From assembly GCA_026398575.1 (NCBI GenBank), contig JAPLSP010000445.1, forward strand, positions 1 to 5,123: a stretch of 5,123 nt of DNA, read 5' to 3'. Below the pieces are notes generated by a model that saw nothing but the letters and a program-made list of their open reading frames with translations, was not told the origin of the DNA and ran no database searches. Made by a program: the position numbers and the translations under genes. The stretch comes from Candidatus Sumerlaeota bacterium (GTDB taxonomy: Bacteria > Sumerlaeota > Sumerlaeia > JADFCT01). Shown piece after piece: positions 1-5,123 of the stretch (position 1 is its first letter; the number at the start of each line of letters is the position of its first letter).

Positions 1-3000
1 AGACCCGGAACTATATCGCCGCCCTCGACGCCTCCACCGGTCTGGCCGCCGCCTGGAACCCGAGCGCGAATGGACCTGTCTATGCCCTTGCTGTCTCGGA
101 CGCGACGATCTACGTGGGCGGCGATTTCTCGATCATCGGAGGGCAGACGCGCAATTATATCGCCGCGCTCGATTCTTCCGGCGCTGCTACCGCCTGGAAC
201 CCGAATGCGACTTGGACGGTCTATGCCCTTGCGGTCTCAGGTACGACGGTCTATGCTGGGGGCTCGTTCGAAACGATCGGCGGGGAGGCGCGCAAGCGCA
301 TTGCCGCACTCGATTCTTCCGGCGCCGCCACCGCCTGGAATCCGAATGCGGATTGGGGGGTCTATGCCCTTGCGGTCTCGGGCACGACGGTCTACGCGGG
401 GGGGTACTTCTCGACCATCGGCGGGCGGAGGCGCAACCATATCGCCGCAATAGATTCTTCCGGCGCCGCCACCGCCTGGGATCCGAATGCGGATTGGACG
501 GTGTATGCCCTTGCGATCTCGGGCACGACGGTTTACACGGGTGGCAGCTTCACGAGCATCGGCGGGCAAGCGCGCAACCATATCGCCGCGCTCGACGCTA
601 ATTCGACCGGAACCGCTACCGCATGGAACCCCAATGCGTTAGGTACGGTCATATCCCTTGCGGTCTCGGGCTCGACGGTATACGCGGGGGGCGGCTTCAC
701 GAGCATTGGCGGGCTGCCGCGCAATCGGATCGCCGCGCTCGACGCATCCGGCGCCCCCACTGACTGGAATCCGGATGCTGATCATTCGATCTATGCCCTG
801 GCGGTCTCGGGTACGATGGTTTACGCGGGGGGATGCTTCACGAGCATCGGTGGGCAGCCTCGCAACCTTATCGCTGCGCTTGATGCTAATTCGACCGGAA
901 CCACCACCGCCTGGAACCCAAATGCAACAGGATATGGATATACTTCTTCTGTCACTGCCCTTGCGGTCTCAGGCACGACGGTTTACGTGGGGGGCAGATT
1001 TGATTGGATTGGCGGAAAAAGGCGCTACAGCATTGCTGCGCTCGACGCAAATTCTACTGGAGTCGCCACCGCTTGGGATGCGATGGCGTATAAAAAAGGT
1101 GATTTTTATGGGGCTCATATCTATGCCCTCGCGGTATCGGGCTCGACGGTCTATGCGGGAGGAGAATTCTCTTTCATTGGAGGGAAGATGCGTAACAATA
1201 TCGCTGCACTGGACGCAGCAACAGGGGCGGCCACCGCTTGGAATCCATACGCGGACGGTATCGTACGTGCCTTAGCGCTCTCAGGCGAGACAATCTACGC
1301 AGGAGGAGAATTCCATTACATCGGCGGGCAGACGCGCTACTGCATTGCTGCGCTCGATGTCGCAACCAGCAATGCCACCGAATGGCGCCCAGGTGGGCAT
1401 AGTTTTGATGTCCATGCCCTTGCAGTCGCGGGCACAACAGTCTATGCTGGGGGCTCGTTCGATGCAATCGGCGGGGAGGCTCGCAATTATATTGCCGGCC
1501 TCGACGCACGCACCGGCTTCGCCACTGAATGGAATCCGGAGGTTGGCGACTGGGTGCGCGCCCTTGCGACCTCCAGTTCGATAGTCTACATAGGCGGCGG
1601 TCGAGCCGGTTTCGCCCAATTCGATCCAGCGACGACAACTGTGCCGGTTGATGTAACGGGCTACTACCGGATCACGTACAAGCGCGAAGGCAAAGGGACG
1701 GGCGAGGATGTAATGGGGCGAGTAGAGAACGGCACATTGCGCCTGCTGGAGAACACAACAGAGAACGACACGCTCGACATCGCCTGGGACCCGCTCTTGC
1801 CAACAAGCCAAAGGGCCAATGCGCCCTCGCTGAAAAGAGTTGAAACCACGGGGGGCTTTAAGAAGTTCATGACAGTAGCCAAGATCGAATCGGTCTTGGC
1901 GATCAAGAGCATCGCGGCGCTGACAGCGAGCGGGACTTACGTCGGCGTGGTATCGTCGCTCTGCGGCGGCGTGAGGACGGTGAACATGACCTGGGTAAAT
2001 CCGGCCAAGCCGGCCACAACGCGAATCATAGCGGGCGGAGTCACCAAGGGCAAGACGGGCAAGCCGCTCTTAGGGCGCGTCCAGCTCAGCGGCGTTCGGC
2101 TGGCGAATCTCTATGCGCCCAATCAGCCGTTTTCGCTCGTGAACGTTTCGGCAAAGAAGGTGGATGACGGCGCAGGCAATGTGGGAATCGTGACCGCAGA
2201 CAGTTTGGAAATTGGCTGGTGGATCACGAAGATCGTATCGTTGAAGCTAAATGCGGCTATGATTGAGTACGGCGACCTTGCCGGCGTCATTCGGAAGATC
2301 GTGGGACAGGGCGCTTTTTTCACGCTGAAGAGAGAACACGGAATTGAAAAGGTAGCATGTCCGGCCGATATGACTATGGGCTGGTTTACTACTAGCGCTC
2401 CGAATGTGGACATCCATCTGGCAGGCGGCCTCATAGACTGTGTTGAAATATCGGCAAGTGGCGCAATCTCCAGGCTGACAAGTACTGCAAAGCGCGCTCG
2501 TGATGTCAATGGAAAGATACTGCGCATGGGTGGAGGAATCGGGTGCTGGTATGCCAAAGCGGGTACCGGACATACTTGGTCAGATGATCCGTGCCGCTTG
2601 AGCGATATTGGTACCCTATTCGCTACCTATGCCATCATTGGAGACTTTTACGCTGGTCCCGAATATAAGGGAGTGGTCAAATATATGGACACGGGGCCTT
2701 CTGGTATAGCTATCGGTAGGATTTATATGAGCAGACGCCGAGGCCTGGGGAAATTCCCTTATCCGCGCCAAAATGGGGTCTATCGCCCGCATGGCGACTT
2801 TTCCTCGATGGAAATAGGGTACGGAGAGGTAATCGAAAAAGTTCAATCCTCAGATCGCGCGGGCGATGGGCCGATACAGCCGGTCGCGCCGGAAGCGCTG
2901 CGTATCGCGAATCAGCTAGAGGAAAAACTCATGAAGGCGCGCCGCGTCGGCGACAAGGTCCGTATCTACGGCGACAAGCCCAAGCCCAAGCCGCCGAAGC

Positions 3001-3050
3001 CGCTTCCGTCCGGCAACACGATTACAGAGCAATTCAACGACCAGCAATAA
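1..3050 (+). CDS. Large DUF5122/delta-60-type beta-propeller protein, 5' end missing
   Basis: The reading frame is open from the left edge (first full codon at 3) to TAA at 3048-3050, giving 1015 visible residues; the true start and any signal peptide lie upstream. Residues 1-547 are tandem repeats with the pattern VYALAVSG-T-VYAGG-F-x-x-IGG-x-x-R-x-x-IAALD, then an acidic/Gly turn and AWNPNA. This matches the DUF5122 (delta-60) propeller style, in which each repeat would form one blade; the family call is by motif recognition only. Residues about 550-955 are beta-rich with alternating aliphatic residues, many Gly and five Cys (in contexts SLCGG, VACPA, IDCVE, GIGCW, DDPCR). I do not recognise this part; a beta-helix-like stalk is a guess. 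The C-terminus has a short helix-like stretch (LEEKLMKARR) and a Lys/Pro-rich segment (KPKPKPPKPLP, 992-1002), with no sortase or PEP-CTERM signal. An extracellular or surface role is inferred from architecture. No catalytic motif is visible. Confidence 0.9.
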   Translation, partial: TRNYIAALDASTGLAAAWNPSANGPVYALAVSDATIYVGGDFSIIGGQTRNYIAALDSSGAATAWNPNATWTVYALAVSGTTVYAGGSFETIGGEARKRIAALDSSGAATAWNPNADWGVYALAVSGTTVYAGGYFSTIGGRRRNHIAAIDSSGAATAWDPNADWTVYALAISGTTVYTGGSFTSIGGQARNHIAALDANSTGTATAWNPNALGTVISLAVSGSTVYAGGGFTSIGGLPRNRIAALDASGAPTDWNPDADHSIYALAVSGTMVYAGGCFTSIGGQPRNLIAALDANSTGTTTAWNPNATGYGYTSSVTALAVSGTTVYVGGRFDWIGGKRRYSIAALDANSTGVATAWDAMAYKKGDFYGAHIYALAVSGSTVYAGGEFSFIGGKMRNNIAALDAATGAATAWNPYADGIVRALALSGETIYAGGEFHYIGGQTRYCIAALDVATSNATEWRPGGHSFDVHALAVAGTTVYAGGSFDAIGGEARNYIAGLDARTGFATEWNPEVGDWVRALATSSSIVYIGGGRAGFAQFDPATTTVPVDVTGYYRITYKREGKGTGEDVMGRVENGTLRLLENTTENDTLDIAWDPLLPTSQRANAPSLKRVETTGGFKKFMTVAKIESVLAIKSIAALTASGTYVGVVSSLCGGVRTVNMTWVNPAKPATTRIIAGGVTKGKTGKPLLGRVQLSGVRLANLYAPNQPFSLVNVSAKKVDDGAGNVGIVTADSLEIGWWITKIVSLKLNAAMIEYGDLAGVIRKIVGQGAFFTLKREHGIEKVACPADMTMGWFTTSAPNVDIHLAGGLIDCVEISASGAISRLTSTAKRARDVNGKILRMGGGIGCWYAKAGTGHTWSDDPCRLSDIGTLFATYAIIGDFYAGPEYKGVVKYMDTGPSGIAIGRIYMSRRRGLGKFPYPRQNGVYRPHGDFSSMEIGYGEVIEKVQSSDRAGDGPIQPVAPEALRIANQLEEKLMKARRVGDKVRIYGDKPKPKPPKPLPSGNTITEQFNDQQ
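78..1643 (+). repeat. Tandem array of propeller-blade repeats (10 full units plus closing partial)
   Basis: Units begin at the VYALAVSG-equivalent codon: 78, 219, 360, 501, 648, 789, 951, 1119, 1263 and 1410, with a shortened last unit from 1554. A further partial unit precedes 78. Unit lengths are 141, 141, 141, 147, 141, 162, 168, 144, 147 and 144 bp, all multiples of three, so the frame is preserved. Units 1-3 share LDSSGAATAW. Units 4, 6 and 7 carry a two-residue longer LDANSTG version. Units 6 and 7 have longer inter-blade loops (GYGYTSS, YKKGDFYGAH). At DNA level 312-356 and 453-497 differ at one base in 45, which points to recent duplication or gene conversion. The last unit keeps VRALA and VYIGG but lacks the F-x-x-IGG-x-x-R segment, as expected for the end of the array. 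Confidence 0.9.
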
Positions 3051-3058
3051 CGACATTC

Positions 3059-3097
3059 GGGTCAGACCTTGAGTTCCGCGCCATTCAGGTCTGACCC
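3059..3097. repeat. GTCAGACC-type inverted repeat after gene 1
   Basis: Perfect 11-bp arms GGGTCAGACCT (3059-3069) and AGGTCTGACCC (3087-3097) flank a 17-nt loop, starting 8 nt after the stop of the propeller gene. Each arm contains the odd-length palindrome GGTC-A/T-GACC. No T-tract follows, so it is not a textbook intrinsic terminator, although the hairpin could still protect or end the transcript. From memory, GGGGTCAGACC-like motifs recur beside Y1 (REP-associated) transposase genes in environmental genomes, so a small dispersed REP-like element is the preferred reading. Confidence 0.6.
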
Positions 3098-3145
3098 CGC
3101 CATCCAAATATTAAACCTGGATTCGATAGTGCGCGAACAATTGAC

Positions 3146-3283
3146 ATGGCAAAAAATCTTTGGTTGGCCACAGGCCAGGGCGATACTCGCATTGAAGCTA
3201 TCCTCTTCGGCGAACGGGAGACGGATGATTTACACCCCATTTTTGAAATCGCGTGCCAGGCAGGAATCATCATCGCGGCATAA
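3146..3283 (+). CDS. Possible small ORF or gene remnant, 45 residues, unknown function
   Basis: ATG at 3146 to TAA at 3281-3283 encodes a protein starting MAKNLWLATGQGDTRIEAIL and ending CQAGIIIAA. In its favour, the composition is protein-like (acidic residues mixed with aliphatics, few Arg/Ser shadow runs) and first codon positions are G-rich. The same frame is open back to 3095, just after a TGA at 3092-3094. Against it, there is no Shine-Dalgarno sequence before the ATG, it is short, and I recognise no family. It could be the 3' remnant of a longer gene, brought in or truncated by the adjacent repeat at 3059-3097. Overlapping frames on both strands here look like shadows. Confidence 0.3.
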   Translation: MAKNLWLATGQGDTRIEAILFGERETDDLHPIFEIACQAGIIIAA

Positions 3284-3362
3284 GAGCGGCAAAATTAAAG
3301 GTGAACATAGGCAGACGTTCCCTAAATACAATCGAAACGCATTATTGCTCAATAATTATGGG

Positions 3363-3392
3363 TTGTCAGCAAGGCGACTCTAAGATTATAAT
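3363..3392 (+). promoter_or_regulatory. Predicted sigma70-type promoter of the membrane-anchored propeller gene
   Basis: TTGTCA (3363-3368, five of six against TTGACA) and a perfect TATAAT (3387-3392) are separated by 18 bp. Transcription would begin near 3399, giving a leader of about 61 nt to the ATG at 3461. The surroundings are AT-rich compared with the flanking genes. It supports independent transcription of gene 2. Two copies of the palindrome ATAATTAT lie at 3352-3359 and 3388-3395, the second overlapping the -10 box. Confidence 0.6.
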
Positions 3393-3450
3393 TATTATCG
3401 AAATATGGGTTAGGGGGATGTGGGTTCAGAAAAGATTTTTTTACTTTCTT

Positions 3451-3454
3451 GGAG
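3451..3454 (+). promoter_or_regulatory. Ribosome binding site that fixes the start of gene 2
   Basis: GGAG sits 6 nt before ATG at 3461. An in-frame TTG at 3449 would overlap this site and has nothing comparable upstream, so the ATG is preferred. Confidence 0.7.
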
Positions 3455-3460
3455 CAGGCA

Positions 3461-4987
3461 ATGAGGAGAAGTGCGCATAAGCGCACGGCTGGAAAGATAG
3501 CTATCGCGCTTGTTGTGGCGGCGAATGCGCTGGCGGTTGTGGCTATTCTTGTCTGGGCTATTTATCATGCGATTTCTATAAACGCTCAATCGCATGCAAA
3601 CGCCCAACCGCTGGCTAACATCCAATCGGCCGCAAAAACTCAATCTCAGGCGAACACGCAATTGGCCGCCAGCGCCAATGCCTCTTCTGCAGCCAATGCC
3701 TCATCCACTGCCACAGTTACATCCAGCGACAAACCTTCATCTCTCTCATCACTCCCATCCCTCGCATCTTTCCCATCTTCCGCATCCGTCGCGCCTTCAG
3801 TCGATCCGGCGATTCACATTAATCAAATCTCCCTGCGATGCGAAAATCCTCAGATCGCCCTTGGGTACGATGGATGGGTATTGGCTGTTTGGGAAGGCTA
3901 TGCCGCCGATTCGCCGGTCCGCCAAATCTGGTTCGCCGAACGTTCGCCCGAAGGCGTCTGGACTCGCGAGATTTGTTTGAGCGCCGGAATGCCGGATGAA
4001 TCGAGTGAGCCTTCCATTGCCGTGGATCCGCGCGGCTATCCCCACGCGGTTTGGTGCGCGCGTAAGGGCGCGACGAATCACGTCTTTTATTCCCGGCGCC
4101 GCGGCGCTCTTCATCCGGCCACCGTCTCCGCCGGCAGTATCAATAACCTCAACTATTGGTCAAAGCCGCAGCAACTTGACGTTGCGGATGAACTGAATTG
4201 TCAGACGGTCTCCATCGCTTTCGACTATAGCGGACGCCCCTCGGTGATCTGGCAGGGCGGTTTGGGAACCTTGTATCGCGTCTATGCCGCCTTCGCGCCT
4301 CACCGCGGCAAATGGCGCGTGGACCTGCTGGGAACGGACGAGCAGAGCGATTATTGCTCCTTCCCGCAATTGGTTCCGGGGGAACGGACGCTCGCGGTCT
4401 GGTATGAAGCCGAAACAAGCGGACTCAAGACGCGGGCGGCGTTTGCTCCGGAAGGCGTTGACAGCCCGTGGACGCCGGCGCCCCTGCGATTCGCCGCTTC
4501 CCTGCCGGCGGACCGCTTGGTGGAAATTCTGCGCGACCGGAAGGAGCGATTGTGGGCGATGTGGACCGATGCGCGCGATGGGGTGGGAGAGCGGGTGTGG
4601 TTTGCGCCCGGCGTTGACAGCCTCAGCCCGCTCCCGCCGGGCAAGCCTTTTCTCGCCGACGATCGCGCCCTGGCGGCCAATCGCTATCCGAGCGCGGATG
4701 GCGGCGTTCCCGATCCGGACGCCAATCCCAATGATCCGAAGGTGATCGTCCTCGTGTGGGTCGTTGAGACCAAGGGAGAAAAGCGTATCGCGATCCGGGC
4801 GATCAATCCCGCGAATCCTGCCGTATCGCCGCCCAGCCGTTTGCTTTCCGATCCTTCCGATCCTCACGTTGCCTCGCCCAGCGTGCGCCAATCCCCTGGC
4901 GGCGCCGCTCACGTCGTATGGGACTCCTCTTACGCCGGCGGCGGATCGGGAAATATCTATTACGCGATGACGCCATTCCGCAAGTAA
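3461..4987 (+). CDS. Membrane-anchored sialidase/BNR-like beta-propeller protein
   Basis: The protein has 508 residues. It has a basic N-terminus (MRRSAHKRTAGK) and one hydrophobic segment at about 13-37 without a clear signal-peptidase site, suggesting an uncleaved anchor with the bulk outside the cytoplasm. Residues 41-110 are a repetitive Asn/Gln/Ala/Ser/Pro linker. From about 129 there are seven imperfect repeats of the type P-x-I-A-x-D-x-x-G-x-P-x-x-V-W followed by a V/I-x-Y/F-A/S strand: near 129, 183, 249, 302, 352, 409 and 472. Good examples are PSIAVDPRGYPHAVW (184-198) and GGAAHVVWDSS with NIYYAM (480-503). This resembles the sialidase/BNR propeller superfamily. I cannot find a sialidase active site (FRIP motif or Arg triad), so a binding or structural role is as likely as catalysis. 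It has its own promoter and ribosome binding site. The stop codon is formed at the junction with an inserted element. Confidence 0.88.
   Translation: MRRSAHKRTAGKIAIALVVAANALAVVAILVWAIYHAISINAQSHANAQPLANIQSAAKTQSQANTQLAASANASSAANASSTATVTSSDKPSSLSSLPSLASFPSSASVAPSVDPAIHINQISLRCENPQIALGYDGWVLAVWEGYAADSPVRQIWFAERSPEGVWTREICLSAGMPDESSEPSIAVDPRGYPHAVWCARKGATNHVFYSRRRGALHPATVSAGSINNLNYWSKPQQLDVADELNCQTVSIAFDYSGRPSVIWQGGLGTLYRVYAAFAPHRGKWRVDLLGTDEQSDYCSFPQLVPGERTLAVWYEAETSGLKTRAAFAPEGVDSPWTPAPLRFAASLPADRLVEILRDRKERLWAMWTDARDGVGERVWFAPGVDSLSPLPPGKPFLADDRALAANRYPSADGGVPDPDANPNDPKVIVLVWVVETKGEKRIAIRAINPANPAVSPPSRLLSDPSDPHVASPSVRQSPGGAAHVVWDSSYAGGGSGNIYYAMTPFRK
3581..3790 (+). repeat. In-frame tandem repeats encoding the linker (18-bp and 9-bp units)
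   Basis: 3581-3670 is five 18-bp units encoding NAQSHA, NAQPLA, NIQSAA, KTQSQA and NTQLAA. 3674-3709 is two further 18-bp units (ANASSA, ANASST). 3737-3790 is six 9-bp units encoding SSL, SSL, PSL, ASF, PSS and ASV, with CATC recurring exactly every 9 bp at 3738, 3747, 3756, 3765, 3774 and 3783. All periods are multiples of three, so unit gain or loss would change linker length without a frameshift. The encoded peptide is probably a flexible spacer between membrane and propeller. Confidence 0.8.
4979..4986 (+). repeat. Left target-site duplication, CGCAAGTA
   Basis: This 8-bp sequence is repeated exactly at 5107-5114, and each copy touches one end of the 120-bp inverted-repeat element. Its last two bases supply the TA of the stop codon of the upstream gene. 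The repeat cannot be extended: the next bases differ on both sides. Confidence 0.75.
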
Positions 4988-5106
4988 TAACCGTTTAGCA
5001 ATGCGCAGTAGGCCGCTCGATCCGAGAGCGGCTCAGGGGAATAGAGCGCATTCACGTCTGGCCGCTCTCGGATCGAGCGGCCTACTGCGCATCGCTGAAG
5101 GGTTAT
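4987..5106. mobile_element. MITE-like 120-bp element with 46-bp terminal inverted repeats
   Basis: The arms 4987-5032 and 5061-5106 are inverted repeats matching at 43 of 46 positions; the mismatching pairs are 4993/5100, 4996/5097 and 5000/5093, and the inner 32 bp are perfect. A 28-nt centre (5033-5060) separates them. Both ends begin ATAACC when read inward. A perfect 8-bp direct repeat abuts each end, as a target duplication would. No coding capacity is present, so mobility would need a transposase acting in trans. Each arm also folds alone: GCCGCTC (5012-5018) pairs with GAGCGGC (5026-5032), directly preceded by GTAG (5008-5011), and the right arm mirrors this. No T-tract follows, but the long hairpin may affect the 3' end of the upstream mRNA. 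Confidence 0.8.
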
Positions 5107-5114
5107 CGCAAGTA
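5107..5114 (+). repeat. Right target-site duplication, CGCAAGTA
   Basis: This is the exact partner of 4979-4986. Joining 4986 to 5115 restores the putative empty site, which reads CGC-AAG-TAG in the frame of the upstream gene. The remaining 9 bases to the window end show nothing recognisable. Confidence 0.75.
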
Positions 5115-5123
5115 GCAGTACCA

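Larger units (their letters stand above)
3051..3460. other. Intergenic region between the two propeller genes
   Basis: This 410-bp stretch has no convincing long gene. In order it holds the GTCAGACC inverted repeat, a weak 45-codon ORF (3146-3283), an AT-rich stretch from about 3290 to 3400 in which I see no coding signal, the promoter of gene 2, and a leader of about 60 nt with a T7 run (3436-3442). The exact TTGACA at 3141-3146 has no -10 partner at a workable distance. I see no riboswitch or T-box hallmarks in the leader. Confidence 0.7.

Noticed and set aside
114..116. GTG as the start codon of the large gene
   Set aside because: It lies inside a blade repeat, and the frame with repeat sequence continues upstream to the window edge, so the gene is truncated rather than starting here.
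70..1275. Several open frames in other frames and on the - strand across the blade repeats
   Set aside because: They persist only because the repeat units are multiples of three and lack stops in those frames; their Arg/Ser/Pro-rich translations are shadows of the propeller frame.
78..1553. CRISPR array suggested by regular repeats
   Set aside because: The repeats are about 141 bp, contiguous without unique spacers, and encode a conserved protein motif.
3141..3146. Perfect TTGACA as a promoter -35 box
   Set aside because: The sequence 16-18 bp downstream (around TTGGCC) has no resemblance to a -10 box.
4160..4912. 250-codon open frame on the - strand opposite the BNR-like propeller gene
   Set aside because: It is an Arg/Gly/Ile-rich shadow typical of GC-rich coding sequence read backwards; the + strand protein has a clear anchor, repeats, promoter and ribosome site.
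3461..4987. Assigning gene 2 as an active sialidase
   Set aside because: Only the propeller-like repeat pattern is visible; no FRIP motif, canonical Asp-box series or Arg triad could be identified.
5001..5092. Intrinsic terminator for gene 2
   Set aside because: The perfect 32-bp stem has no following T-tract, a 28-nt loop, and flanking direct repeats, all of which fit an inserted element better; a side effect on transcript ends remains possible.

Overview
The window comes from a moderately GC-rich bacterial genome, most likely an uncultivated or environmental lineage. The style (large repetitive beta-propeller proteins, wide gene spacing, palindromic repeats after stop codons) recalls Planctomycetes, Verrucomicrobia or candidate phyla. 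No taxonomic marker is present, so this is only an impression. There are no RNA genes, no CRISPR array and no intact transposase.

Layout, all on the + strand. (1) Positions 1-3050 hold the 3' part of a very large gene whose start lies upstream. The visible 1015 residues begin with ten full and two partial copies of a roughly 47-residue repeat of the DUF5122 / delta-60 beta-propeller type, followed by an unrecognised beta-rich region of about 400 residues and a Lys/Pro-rich tail. (2) Positions 3051-3460 are intergenic. They contain a GTCAGACC-type inverted repeat just after the stop codon, one weak small-ORF candidate (45 codons), an AT-rich stretch and a strong sigma70-type promoter for the next gene. 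(3) Positions 3461-4987 encode a 508-residue membrane-anchored protein: an N-terminal transmembrane segment, a low-complexity linker made almost wholly of short in-frame tandem repeats, and a sialidase/BNR-like beta-propeller with about seven blades. (4) Positions 4987-5106 are a 120-bp non-coding element with 46-bp terminal inverted repeats (43 of 46 positions match), flanked by a perfect 8-bp direct repeat. It looks like a MITE (miniature inverted-repeat transposable element) inserted inside the stop codon of gene 2.

The two main genes share an orientation and a propeller architecture, but about 410 bp and a dedicated promoter separate them, so they are probably separate transcription units. 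Both products are probably envelope or extracellular proteins. Nothing in the sequence assigns a substrate or catalytic activity to either. The clearest unusual signal is the terminal MITE-like element. It replaced the inferred ancestral TAG stop with TAA-TAA without changing the protein, and each arm also carries a GTAG-plus-hairpin arrangement like that of REP elements.
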